DNA from: Deltaproteobacteria bacterium
GTDB taxonomy: Bacteria > Chloroflexota > Dehalococcoidia > Dehalococcoidales > BS750m-G39
Length of the DNA stretch: 64,000 nt
NCBI GenBank assembly: GCA_030603275.1
Contig: JAUVYB010000003.1
Location: 1 to 64,000 of the forward strand
Direction: 5' to 3'
Shown here: piece after piece, positions 38,692 through 48,051 of the stretch
How positions within the stretch are numbered: position 1 is the stretch's first letter
Layout: every line of letters begins with the position of its first letter
Translations under genes and position numbers: made by a program
The notes under the pieces: model-generated
What the model was told of the DNA's origin: nothing
The model's database searches: none
Seen by the model: the letters and a program-made list of their open reading frames with translations, nothing else

Positions 38692-40374
38692 CTATTTGAC
38701 CGGGGCAAAGTCGAGGATATTCAGCCTGAGCTTCTCCCTGCCCTGCCACCGGTCTATCTCCAGGTTGTAGACAATATCAAGCTGGGGCGATATCTCGGCC
38801 AGGTAGCAGCCCAGCCGGAAGCCCACCCCGTCCCAGGCCGTGCCCCCCTGCCTCAGTTTCAGCCTCAGGTGCTGGGCGCCGTTACCCATGGTGCGGCAGT
38901 CGACTATCTCCGCCCGGCGGCTTAAGAATGTAGGCGATGGGTTGCCCCGGCCGAAGGGGGATAGCTGCTGGATGGTGTTAAAGGTATCCCCGCTTAAGTC
39001 AGGCAGGGTGACCTCGGCATCGATATCCAGCCGGGGGCGGAGGTCAGCTCCGGCCAGCTGTTCGGCGGCTTGCCGGGAGAGATACTGCTCAAGTTTGGGC
39101 AGGTTTCTGGTGGGCAGGGTGAACCCGGCCGCCTGCGAGTGACCGCCGAAGTGGGAAAGCAGGTGGCTGCATCCGGTCAGGGCTGCGATGATATTAAACT
39201 CGGGGATACTGCGGCCGCTGCCGCTGCTGAGCTTCTCGCCGGTCCTGATGACCAGGGCCGGGCGGTAGAACTCCTCGGCCAGCCTCCCCGCCACCAGCCC
39301 GGCGATGCCCACCGGGTAGTCGCTGCCGGCGGCAATCAAGAGCGGTGAAATCCCCTGGCCCAATACCTGCTCTCTGGCTTTGGCCTGTACCTTGGCGGTC
39401 AGCCGCTGACGTTCGGCGTTTTTCTGCTCCAGCCATACCGCCAGCCCCTCCGCTTCTTTGGGGGAGTCGGTCATCAGCAGTTTATAGCTGGTCATGGCAT
39501 GGGCTAATCTTCCGGCGGCGTTCAGGCGCGGGGCGATAACCCAGGAGATACTCTCGGCGTCAAGGCTGCCCGGGCTTAAGTTAGCCTGGGCCATAATCTC
39601 GCGCAGCCCGAGGCGCGGGCTGGTATTCATTAATTTAAGCCCCTCTTTAACCAGGTAGCGGTTCTCCCCGAAAAGTGGGGCCATGTCGGCCACCGTCCCT
39701 ATGGCAATCAGGTCAAACAGCCCGTCAAGCTGTTCCTCCTTGCCGATGCCTTGGAGAATAGCCTGGAGCAGCTTGCCGGCGACGCCGGCGCCGGTCAGTT
39801 CGGGAAAGGGGTAGGCGGAGTCGGCCCGCTTGGGATTAACCACGGCCACGGCGGGCGGAATTTCGGGCAGGGGGGTGTGGTGGTCGGTGATAATTATATC
39901 CAATTTAAGCCTATTGGCCCGCTTGACCTCGGCCAGGGCGGTGATGCCGCAGTCGACGCTGATAACCAGGCTGATGCCCTGCTGGTGCAGCTTTTCCAGG
40001 GCGGCGTTTTTAAGCCCGTAGCCCTCGGTGACGCGGTGGGGGATGTAGGGGATGACCTTGCCGCCGAGTCGGGACAGCCCCTGGACGAGCAGGGCGGTGC
40101 CGGTGATGCCGTCGGCGTCGAAGTCGCCGTAGATGGCGATGTTCTCCCCGGAGAGAAGGGCCTGGTAGACTCTGGCTACCGCCGGCTGGATATCGGGTAA
40201 CAGTGAAGGGTCACCGGAAAGCCGTCTGTCAGCGGTGATGAACGGTTCTAATTGTGAAGGCTCGGTAAGCCCGCGGTTATATAAAAGTTGGGCTATTAAG
40301 GGGGAGAGACCTAAGTTAAAGGCCAGATTTTTGTCTGGAACCGGTGGCAGCAGATTCCAGCGGTAATGAGTCAA
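38692..40374 (-). CDS. recJ: Single-stranded-DNA-specific exonuclease RecJ
   Basis: YGDFDADGITGTALL; DCGITA; DHHTPLPEIPPA; SHFGGHSQAAGFTL. Confidence 0.95.
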   Translation of the reverse strand: MTHYRWNLLPPVPDKNLAFNLGLSPLIAQLLYNRGLTEPSQLEPFITADRRLSGDPSLLPDIQPAVARVYQALLSGENIAIYGDFDADGITGTALLVQGLSRLGGKVIPYIPHRVTEGYGLKNAALEKLHQQGISLVISVDCGITALAEVKRANRLKLDIIITDHHTPLPEIPPAVAVVNPKRADSAYPFPELTGAGVAGKLLQAILQGIGKEEQLDGLFDLIAIGTVADMAPLFGENRYLVKEGLKLMNTSPRLGLREIMAQANLSPGSLDAESISWVIAPRLNAAGRLAHAMTSYKLLMTDSPKEAEGLAVWLEQKNAERQRLTAKVQAKAREQVLGQGISPLLIAAGSDYPVGIAGLVAGRLAEEFYRPALVIRTGEKLSSGSGRSIPEFNIIAALTGCSHLLSHFGGHSQAAGFTLPTRNLPKLEQYLSRQAAEQLAGADLRPRLDIDAEVTLPDLSGDTFNTIQQLSPFGRGNPSPTFLSRRAEIVDCRTMGNGAQHLRLKLRQGGTAWDGVGFRLGCYLAEISPQLDIVYNLEIDRWQGREKLRLNILDFAPVK

Positions 40375-40376
40375 AT

Positions 40377-41630
40377 CTACCTCTCGGGGTACTCCCGGAA
40401 GACCAGCACCGAGTTGTGCCCGCCGAAGCCGAAGGAGTTGGACAGGGCGGTAGTAACTTTAGTCTGGCGGGCCACATTGGGCACGTAATCTAAATCGCAC
40501 TCAGGGTCGGGGTGGGTGAGGTTTATTGTCGGCGGTATGATGCCGTTCCGGATAGCCATGATGCATATTACCGCCTCAACGGCGCCGGCACTCCCCACCA
40601 GGTGCCCCATCATTGACTTGGTGGAGCTTATCGGAATCCGGTAGGCGCGCTCGCCGAATACCATCTTTATCGCCTTGGTCTCCATCTTGTCGTTGAGCAT
40701 GGTGGATGTGCCGTGGGCGTTGATGTAGTCAATCTCATCGGGCTTTATATCGGCTTTATCCAGCGCCCGCTGCACCGCCAGGGCGGCACCGGCGCCGCTC
40801 TCAATGGGGGCGGTGATGTGATAGGCATCGGCGCTGGCTCCGTAGGAAAGCAGCTCGGCCAGTATTTTAGCCCCCCGCGCCCGGGCGTAGGCCAGGTCTT
40901 CCAGAATGAGGACGCCTGACCCCTCCCCGATGACGAAGCCGTCGCGCTCGGCGTCGAAGGGGCGGGAGGCGAGCTGCGGCTCATCGTTGCGGGTAGAGAT
41001 AGCCTTCATGGCGTTAAAGGCGCTGACGCCCACCGGGTTGATTATGGCCTCGCTGCCGCCGGTTACCATCACCTTGGCATCGCCGCGCTTGATAGTCTCG
41101 TAGGCAAAGCCGATGGCGTCCGAGCCGCTGGAGCAGGCCGAGGTAGTGCACAGGTTGGGGCCCTTTACCCCCAGAATGATGGATATCTGGGCGGCGGCTA
41201 TATTGGGCATTATCATCGGGATGAGGAAAGGGCTTACCCGGTCGGCGCCCCTCTCCAGCAAGACCTTGGTTTGTTCAAAGAGGGTGGTCAGTCCCCCGAT
41301 GCCGCTGCCGATGACGATGCCGATGTCGTCTTTATTGATGGCGTCGATTTGCAGCCCCGAATGCTTCACCGCCTCAAGGCTGGCGGCTACCGCCATCTGG
41401 GAGAATCGGTCGTTGCGGCGGGCGTCCTTGTGGTTCATATAATTGGTGGGATCAAAGCCTTTTACCTCGCCGGCAATCTTGGTCTCAAAGCCCTCGGTAT
41501 CAAATAGGGTGATGCGGTCCACCCCGGGCTGGCCGCTGGTAAGGGCTTCCCAGGTGGCTTTAACGTCCAGGCCGAGGGGGCAGACCATCCCCATGCCGGT
41601 AACTACTACTCTATTGTTCTCATTTGACAT
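40377..41630 (-). CDS. fabF: Beta-ketoacyl-ACP synthase II; start moved to internal ATG (MSNENNRVVVTGMGMV)
   Basis: VVVTGMGMVCPLG; CTTSACSSGSDAIG-like active site; NSFGFGGHNSVL. Confidence 0.94.
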   Translation of the reverse strand: MSNENNRVVVTGMGMVCPLGLDVKATWEALTSGQPGVDRITLFDTEGFETKIAGEVKGFDPTNYMNHKDARRNDRFSQMAVAASLEAVKHSGLQIDAINKDDIGIVIGSGIGGLTTLFEQTKVLLERGADRVSPFLIPMIMPNIAAAQISIILGVKGPNLCTTSACSSGSDAIGFAYETIKRGDAKVMVTGGSEAIINPVGVSAFNAMKAISTRNDEPQLASRPFDAERDGFVIGEGSGVLILEDLAYARARGAKILAELLSYGASADAYHITAPIESGAGAALAVQRALDKADIKPDEIDYINAHGTSTMLNDKMETKAIKMVFGERAYRIPISSTKSMMGHLVGSAGAVEAVICIMAIRNGIIPPTINLTHPDPECDLDYVPNVARQTKVTTALSNSFGFGGHNSVLVFREYPER

Positions 41631-41729
41631 AACATTAATGGGGGGAAACAGATATCGGTTAGCTATTTGTACCATAATTTCGGTTTCTCTGCAAGGAAAG
41701 CCCGTATTTGAGGCGGGTTTTTTTAGCCC

Positions 41730-41970
41730 CACCCCCGTTTATATCTTTTGTTTTTCTTCCCGCCCTCCCACCCTTATGGAAGGGCTAAAGCCCTTTACCC
41801 CTCCCCATTGTCTTTTTCCCGCACCACCCACCCTTTAAAGCTTAACGCTTAGTCCCCCTCCCCCTAAAAAGTTGCTAACCAAGTGGGGTGTTTAAGAGGG
41901 GGCTTTAGCCCCCTCTTCTTAAAAAATACTTCCCCCTCCCTTGTAAGGGAGGGGGACAAAGGGGGTGGGT
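41730..41970 (+). repeat. Intergenic modular repeat copy
   Basis: aagggctaaagccctttaccc; AAGAGGGGGCtttaGCCCCCTCTT; CCCCCTCCC-ttgtaa-GGGAGGGGG at 41932-41955. Confidence 0.75.
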
Positions 41971-41980
41971 TGGTAGGCAA

Positions 41981-43258
41981 ATGACTAGTCTATTTGACCA
42001 GTTTAGATTCTCGCCATATAATTTCAATGCAATGGTTAGAAGCCCGGAAACAACAAGGATTGCCTTAGACACGGTGGGCTGTAAGCTCAATCAGGCTGAA
42101 ACCCAGCTTCTGGCCCGGCAGTTTGCCCAGGCCGGGTACCGGCTGGTGCCGCCTGATGACGTGGCTGATGTCTATGTGCTCAATACCTGCACCGTGACCC
42201 GTGTCGCCGATGGCAAATGCCGCCGCCTGCTTAAGTCCGCCCGCCGCCACAATCCCGGCGCCCTGGTGGTGGCCATCGGCTGCTACGCCCAGCGCGCCCG
42301 CCAGGAGCTGTCCCGGATTAAGGGCGTTGACCTTGTTCTGGATAACAGCCAGAAGATGGATTTGCTGCCCCGCCTTGAGGAATCGGGGCGCCTGACTCGC
42401 CCCGAGGCAGTTTCAGCCCGCGCTGATTTCAGGACCCGCGCTTTTATTAAGGTGCAGGACGGCTGTGATAACTTCTGCTCTTACTGCATCGTGCCGCTGG
42501 TGCGGGGCAGGGAGAAGAGCCTGCCTTTAAAACAGGTTATTGATGAGGTCAGCCACCGCGTTGTCGACGGCTATAAAGAGGTGGTACTAACCGGCACCGA
42601 AATAGGCTCATACAGCCATGAGGGAATTGGCTTAAAGGAACTGCTCCGGCGAATTTTAGAGAAGACCGGGGTGGTCAGATTAAGGCTCTCCTCCCTCCAG
42701 CCCCAGGAGATAACCCCCGAACTTATCGGGCTCTGGCAGGACGAGAGGCTGTGCCGCCACTTCCACCTCTCCCTGCAGAGCGGCAGCGATGCCGTGTTAA
42801 AGCGGATGAAGCGGCGCTATACTACCGCCGATTATAAGCGGGCGGTAGACTTAATAAGGAACGCTGTGCCCGGCGTGGCTATTACCACCGATGTTATCGT
42901 CGGCTTCCCCGGCGAGACCGATGACGAGTATAAAGAGAGCTATAATTTTGCCAGGCAGACGAATTTTGCCCGTATCCATGTCTTTTCTTACTCCCCCCGC
43001 CCCGGAACCCGGGCCGCCGATATGCCTCAACAGGTAGACGATAGGGTCAAGCGGGAGCGGAGCCGCAGGATGCTGGCTCTGGGGAGGGCCTGTGTCCGCA
43101 ATTTCAGGAAAGGATTCCTGGGTAAAACCATGCTCGTACTGTGGGAGAAGGAGAGCGGCGGCGTCTGGTCCGGCCTCACCGATAACTACATCAGGGCATA
43201 CACCAAAAGCGACGAGGATTTGACCAATCAGCTCCTGCCGGTAGAGCTGGCGGAGTAA
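41981..43258 (+). CDS. mtaB: tRNA (N6-L-threonylcarbamoyladenosine(37)-C2)-methylthiotransferase MtaB
   Basis: UPF0004 domain TVGCKLNQAETQLL; radical SAM CDNFCSYCIVPLVRGREKS. Confidence 0.92.
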   Translation: MTSLFDQFRFSPYNFNAMVRSPETTRIALDTVGCKLNQAETQLLARQFAQAGYRLVPPDDVADVYVLNTCTVTRVADGKCRRLLKSARRHNPGALVVAIGCYAQRARQELSRIKGVDLVLDNSQKMDLLPRLEESGRLTRPEAVSARADFRTRAFIKVQDGCDNFCSYCIVPLVRGREKSLPLKQVIDEVSHRVVDGYKEVVLTGTEIGSYSHEGIGLKELLRRILEKTGVVRLRLSSLQPQEITPELIGLWQDERLCRHFHLSLQSGSDAVLKRMKRRYTTADYKRAVDLIRNAVPGVAITTDVIVGFPGETDDEYKESYNFARQTNFARIHVFSYSPRPGTRAADMPQQVDDRVKRERSRRMLALGRACVRNFRKGFLGKTMLVLWEKESGGVWSGLTDNYIRAYTKSDEDLTNQLLPVELAE

Positions 43259-43261
43259 TTT

Positions 43262-43792
43262 CTATATATCCAGCCCCAGCACTACTGAAGTCTCAATCTG
43301 GCGCCGCGGGATGTCCCAGTAGGTCTCCAGCAGCTCGTCCTTATTCAGCTCCAGGTTAAAGCCGTGCTTCTGGTAGAAGTCGATTGCCCAGCGGGCGTCA
43401 GCCCAGGTTCCCACCAGCAGGCGGCGGGTATTAACCAGCGTCTTGAGGTGGTTTAGAAGTTCACTGCCTATTCCCTTTTTCTGCCATTGGGGCAGTACAT
43501 AGGAGTGGCGGATAAGGGTTATATCCTTAATCGGTTGAAACCCCATCACCCCCACCAGTTCCCTGTCCTCCTCCCAGCCAAAGAAGGTCATCTGCTTGAT
43601 TTCCCGCTCCAGCTCTTCTCTGGGCATGTAGGGCTGGGGGTAGCAGTCGGCGGGGATAGAACCCTCATAGGCTCTGGCGGCCTCATTAATAATAAGGTAT
43701 ATCCGGTCTAAATCCTGTGGCTGGCACTGGCGAATCATTAGCCCTAAGTATACCGAGTCAGCAGGAAGGTGGTCAACTTTACCCCCCCCCAC
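43262..43792 (-). CDS. GNAT family N-acetyltransferase
   Basis: VLPQWQKKGIGSELLNHL acetyl-CoA binding motif; FYQKHGF. Confidence 0.88.
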   Translation of the reverse strand: MGGGKVDHLPADSVYLGLMIRQCQPQDLDRIYLIINEAARAYEGSIPADCYPQPYMPREELEREIKQMTFFGWEEDRELVGVMGFQPIKDITLIRHSYVLPQWQKKGIGSELLNHLKTLVNTRRLLVGTWADARWAIDFYQKHGFNLELNKDELLETYWDIPRRQIETSVVLGLDI

Positions 43793-43837
43793 CCCGGTGG
43801 CAGGGTATTACTCCTTGGTGACAAAAGGGTAACTATT

Positions 43838-43940
43838 TGACCACTGGCAACTTACCCCCTTGTGATATTATTGTATTACACTTGAGTTTATTACCCTATT
43901 GACAAATGACCCCGCAATGGTTTAAAATGTGACCACTGGC
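43838..43940 (+). repeat. Direct repeat TGACCACTGGC (43838-43848 and 43930-43940) flanking a candidate promoter
   Basis: Two exact 11-bp copies; TTGACA-17-TTAAAA lies between them. Confidence 0.7.
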
Positions 43941-44006
43941 ATTATTCCCTTCGGGGCAGGATAAAACCTTATGACTTGGCGGGTGTGCCAGTTGTGGTGG
44001 TGGGTG

Positions 44007-44038
44007 CTTCTACTGGTTCGCCTGAATTACAGTAGAAG
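44007..44038 (+). repeat. Perfect 9-bp inverted repeat in the 5' region of the histidine kinase gene
   Basis: CTTCTACTG-14 nt-CAGTAGAAG. Confidence 0.75.
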
Positions 44039-44069
44039 GGTTTCAAAACTTTAAGAATAGAGGAATGTT

Positions 44070-44774
44070 ATGCCGCGTGTGAGAGACCTGCCTCCATTTG
44101 GTAAGACCTGCTATTTATCAGAGAAGCAAATCACCGCTCCCTCTATTGAAATTCAAGAAGCCGAACGTATCATCCTAGAGATACATGACGGGCCCGCCCA
44201 GACTTTAACCTCCGCTTTCCAGTGCCTTCAGACTGTTGACCAGGTTGCCCGCCCTTATTTTGTCCAGCGCCCGGAATTAGACCGGTTATTCAGCCGGGCA
44301 GTGGGGCTGGTAAGGCAGGCCGTTCGGGAAACCAGGGAGATAATCAATGGCGCTGTCCCGGCGGCGCTTGAAGCTCATGGTCTGGTGGCGGTAGTGCGGC
44401 AGGAGCTGAAGCAATTGGAGGAGGAGAGCGGCTGTAAAATTGAGTTCTATTCCAGCGCCTGGCCCACCCTTCACGGGCAGGCGGAGCTGGCTATCTACCG
44501 CATCATACACGAAGCTGTTAGCAACGTCAGGAAACACGCCCGATCGCCCAGGCTTGAGATAGAGATGAACCAGAAAGGAAAGCGTCTCCTGGTGAGGGTG
44601 AAAGACTGGGGAATCGGGTTCCCGCCCGATAAACTGGAGTCATCACCTTCCGGTAATTCCCTGGGGCTGTTGAGTATGCGCCGGCGCGCCGAGCTTCTGG
44701 GAGGCACTTTCAGTATAAGCACTGCCCTGGGCAAGAGCACGGAAATCACAGTGGATATTCCCTGGCGAAAATAA
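44070..44774 (+). CDS. Soluble NarL-type sensor histidine kinase (HisKA_3 plus HATPase_c), no recognisable sensor domain
   Basis: ILEIHDGPAQTLTSAFQ; IIHEAVSNVRKHARSP; VKDWGIGFPP; SLGLLSMRRRAELLGG. Confidence 0.9.
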   Translation: MPRVRDLPPFGKTCYLSEKQITAPSIEIQEAERIILEIHDGPAQTLTSAFQCLQTVDQVARPYFVQRPELDRLFSRAVGLVRQAVRETREIINGAVPAALEAHGLVAVVRQELKQLEEESGCKIEFYSSAWPTLHGQAELAIYRIIHEAVSNVRKHARSPRLEIEMNQKGKRLLVRVKDWGIGFPPDKLESSPSGNSLGLLSMRRRAELLGGTFSISTALGKSTEITVDIPWRK

Positions 44775-44780
44775 ACCGGA

Positions 44781-45458
44781 GTGAGAATGGGGAAAATAAG
44801 GGTACTGATTGTGGACGACCATCCAGTAGTTTTGGAAGGGCTCCGCACCATGCTGTCCACTGACCGTAATATAGAGATTGTCGGTGAAGCCTGCGATGGC
44901 GCCGAGGCAGTAGCCATAGTGGAGGACAAGGAGCCCAGTGTGGTGCTGATGGACATTCGCATGCCCAATATGGATGGCATCCAGGCTACCCGCCAAATCA
45001 AACGCCAGTCCTCCTCCACGGCGGTTATCATGCTCACCATGTATGACACTGATGCCTATGTCGTTGATGCGGTGCGGGCCGGAGCCAGCGGCTACCTGCT
45101 TAAGGACGCCACCCGGGAGCTGGTGGTTGACACTATACGGGCGGTGAACAGCGGCGCCACGCTAATTAAGACCAGCCTCTTCACCGAAGCCATATCCTCC
45201 TTAGGCCAGTCGCAGAAGGGTCGTCAGCCGATGGAGACAAGCTCCCCCGAAAATGGTATGGAGCGGCTGACAGCCCGGGAAAGGGAAGTACTCAAACTGG
45301 CGGCGGTGGGGTATAGCAACAAGGACATAGCCAAAGAGCTCAATATTACCCAGGATACGGTGAAAAAGCATATGCAGAGTATCCTAGGTAAATTACATGC
45401 CTCCAGCCGGATTCATGCCGCTATACAGGCGACTCGTGCTGGCATTATAAAATACTAG
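44781..45458 (+). CDS. LuxR/NarL-family response regulator
   Basis: VLIVDDHPVVLEGL; MDIRMPNMDGI; LTAREREVLKLAAVGYSNKDIAKELNITQDTVKKHMQSIL. Confidence 0.95.
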   Translation: MRMGKIRVLIVDDHPVVLEGLRTMLSTDRNIEIVGEACDGAEAVAIVEDKEPSVVLMDIRMPNMDGIQATRQIKRQSSSTAVIMLTMYDTDAYVVDAVRAGASGYLLKDATRELVVDTIRAVNSGATLIKTSLFTEAISSLGQSQKGRQPMETSSPENGMERLTAREREVLKLAAVGYSNKDIAKELNITQDTVKKHMQSILGKLHASSRIHAAIQATRAGIIKY

Positions 45459-45500
45459 CTATTTTTAACCGGCGGGTAGTACCCACCCGCAGGAGGAAGA

Positions 45501-45980
45501 GTGGACAGTAAGATTACACCAATGGGGGTTGTCGTACCGGGAGTCAACAATTATGCTATATATAGCCAATTGTCTCCCGTTTGTCCACGCAACCTGCTAG
45601 GGATAGCCATAATCACTGCTGGGATAGAAGGGCAGTTAATGAATAGTTTTGAGATATTTGGAACGGATTTTGGACAAGATGACATTAGACAACAGAATAA
45701 GGGAACACAGCGCACCTTTAATGACGATATTAATGCCATCGCCTATGGGGTAGCGGCCTGGTTCGAGGAAAACTCCGGTTATTCGGATAACGTAACCGGA
45801 ATGACCATAGAAATCGCGCGGAAGCTGGGGGTGCCGGAGAAAGAGATAGGGAAATGGGCAGCTCGCCGCTCAACCTTGAATGCGAAGAGGGTTAAGCCAA
45901 TCAGGACCCTCATGCAGAGGCTGTGCTCTGAGCCGGCCACCGAAGAGTTGAGGAAGATGACAAAGACGAGGGAGGTGTAA
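45501..45980 (+). CDS. Hypothetical protein of unknown family
   Basis: 159-aa ORF co-oriented with the two-component system, GTG start after AGGAGGAAGA; no family recognised. Confidence 0.65.
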   Translation: MDSKITPMGVVVPGVNNYAIYSQLSPVCPRNLLGIAIITAGIEGQLMNSFEIFGTDFGQDDIRQQNKGTQRTFNDDINAIAYGVAAWFEENSGYSDNVTGMTIEIARKLGVPEKEIGKWAARRSTLNAKRVKPIRTLMQRLCSEPATEELRKMTKTREV

Positions 45981-46050
45981 CTGCCGTAGTTGATGGGTTT
46001 TACCCTGCGTGCCTTCAACGCCTTTAACACGGAGGCATGCTCCCTTTGCA

Positions 46051-46133
46051 GCGCCCTGGGGTGATGAAGACCTGCTCAAAAAATAAAAAAAAATTTTTAT
46101 AGGGGCACTGGCTATCTTCATATCCCGGGGCGC
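46051..46133 (+). repeat. Long imperfect inverted repeat around an A/T-rich core, upstream of the GvpF/L gene
   Basis: GCGCCCTGGGGTGATGAAGA ... TCTTCATATCCCGGGGCGC. Confidence 0.7.
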
Positions 46134-46172
46134 TAAATAAAACATCGACGGCGGTTTGGGGAAGCGATTATA

Positions 46173-47138
46173 ATGCACGGCAAGTATGTTTACGGAATTA
46201 TCATTGGCACTGGTGATACCGCCCTCGGCATCAGGGGAATGGTGGGCACCAGCCTGGTTTACAACATAGCCCATGAGGGCCTCAGCTGTGTAGTTAGTGA
46301 CTACACCGGCGGTAATTTTGACACCATGTCCAAGGAGGGGCTGGCGCGGTGCCTGGTGATGCATCAGGTAGTGGATGAGCAGGTGATGAAGAGGCACTCG
46401 ATATTGCCGGTGAAGTTCGGCACGGTGCTGGCTGACTCCGACGAGGTTCTTGAACTTCTGGCTCAGGGTCACCCGCAGTTTTATCTCACCCTGCTCTGGA
46501 TGCAGGATAAGGTGGAGGTGGAGGTAATGGCTAACTGGGCCGGTGAGCAGGTGATAGAGGAAAACGGTGCCGAGCCGGAACGGGTTGCGGCGTCTGCGTC
46601 ACAACGCCCCCAGAGCTACCTGGAGCGGATGATAGACTTTCTCCAGCCGGTGTCGGTTGATGTTCAGCCCTACCCCCCTAAATCGGGTGAGATGGCGGTG
46701 AATGTAGCTTTCCTGGTGGATAAAGCCGGTCTGGATGCCTTTCACGGCCGTGTCAATCAGCTTAACGCCCTCTTCTACAACCAGGTTAACTTCCAGGTCA
46801 CCGGCCCCCTCCCTCCCTACAGCTTCGCCATGGTGGAGGTCAGCAGGCCCAGCCCGGAGGCAATAAATGCAGCCAAACTGCTACTTAACTTAAACGAGGT
46901 TGCCGGCGAGGTTGAGGTAAGGAAAGCATACCGCCGCCTGGCCGCTGAAGTCGGCTCCGACCGCAAGCTGGCAGATAAGCTGGCCAGAGCACGGTTGATG
47001 GCCCTTCGCCGGGCATTAGACCTGCTGGTGGCTTACTGCCGGGGGCAGACAGAAAAAGACGGCGGTTTCTTAATCAGCATAAGGCGCTCCCGCAGCGACG
47101 AAGTTCATCCGCCCAGGCTGGCTGAAATCGGGGCTTAA
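46173..47138 (+). CDS. GvpL/GvpF-family gas vesicle protein with J-domain-like C-terminal segment
   Basis: YVYGIIIGTGD...; HQVVDEQVMKRHSILPVKFGTVLADSDEVLELL is characteristic of GvpF/L. Confidence 0.82.
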   Translation: MHGKYVYGIIIGTGDTALGIRGMVGTSLVYNIAHEGLSCVVSDYTGGNFDTMSKEGLARCLVMHQVVDEQVMKRHSILPVKFGTVLADSDEVLELLAQGHPQFYLTLLWMQDKVEVEVMANWAGEQVIEENGAEPERVAASASQRPQSYLERMIDFLQPVSVDVQPYPPKSGEMAVNVAFLVDKAGLDAFHGRVNQLNALFYNQVNFQVTGPLPPYSFAMVEVSRPSPEAINAAKLLLNLNEVAGEVEVRKAYRRLAAEVGSDRKLADKLARARLMALRRALDLLVAYCRGQTEKDGGFLISIRRSRSDEVHPPRLAEIGA

Positions 47139-47192
47139 GCCGGCATTACCCCATACCCCCCCAAGTTTCCTCAGGTGTTATAATAGCCCTAA

Positions 47193-47972
47193 ATGGTAGA
47201 AGACAGCCTGTCACCCGCCGCCATCACCGATGGTCTGGGCACCCGCTTTATCGGTCAGGAGATTACCTGTTACCCCAGCCTGCCCTCAACCAATGATATG
47301 GCCAAGCAAAAAGCTCAAGAAGGGGCAAAAGAGGGGACGGTCATCGTTGCCGAGGAACAAACCGCGGGCAGGGGGAGAATAAAGCGCCGTTGGCTGTCAC
47401 CACGCGGCAGTATAGCCCTGTCCATAATTCTCTACCCCCCGCTTGATTACCTCCCCTGCCTTATCATGGTCGCCTCTCTGGCGGTTACCCGCAGCATTGA
47501 GCAGGTCACCGGCCTGAAAGCGAAGATTAAGTGGCCCAACGACGTGCTGGTCAACGATAAAAAGATATGCGGCATCCTGGTGGAAAGCGATGTGCGGGGA
47601 AATAAAGTGGACTACGCCGTTATCGGCATCGGAATAAATGTTAATCTTGAAGTTTCGGACTTTCCCCGGATTGCCCCGATGGCGACCAGCCTCTCCCGGG
47701 AGCTGGGCAGGGATGTCTCCCGGCGGGATATGGTTCAAGGCCTCCTGGCTCAAGCCGAAAAACTCTACTTGGCTTTAGCGGCGGGGGACTCGGTTTTCAG
47801 GCAGTGGCGGGACAACCTGGTGACACTGGGCAAGAAGGTCCAGGTCAGCTCGGGAGAGGCCACCTGTAGAGGGATAGCTGAATCGGTAGCCGCCGACGGC
47901 AGCCTGCTCCTGCGCCAGCCCGACGGCAGCCTGCTTAAAATCGTTGCCGGAGACGTCACCCTGCGCCGGTAA
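47193..47972 (+). CDS. birA: Biotin-[acetyl-CoA-carboxylase] ligase (no N-terminal HTH)
   Basis: STNDMAKQKAQEGAKEGTVIVAEEQTAGRGRIKRRWLSPRGSIALSI; KWPNDVLVNDKKICGILVE. Confidence 0.93.
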   Translation: MVEDSLSPAAITDGLGTRFIGQEITCYPSLPSTNDMAKQKAQEGAKEGTVIVAEEQTAGRGRIKRRWLSPRGSIALSIILYPPLDYLPCLIMVASLAVTRSIEQVTGLKAKIKWPNDVLVNDKKICGILVESDVRGNKVDYAVIGIGINVNLEVSDFPRIAPMATSLSRELGRDVSRRDMVQGLLAQAEKLYLALAAGDSVFRQWRDNLVTLGKKVQVSSGEATCRGIAESVAADGSLLLRQPDGSLLKIVAGDVTLRR

Positions 47973-48051
47973 ATAAGCCCTCCCGGAGCCGGCAGCGCCG
48001 GCCCCGGGCATACTCTCTCTAATAGCTTAAGCTTCTATCCCCGGCTACTGG

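Noticed and set aside
43985-44045. tRNA-like GGTTCG segment within a hairpin
   Set aside because: No acceptor stem, anticodon arm or CCA-compatible cloverleaf could be drawn; only a simple inverted repeat remains.
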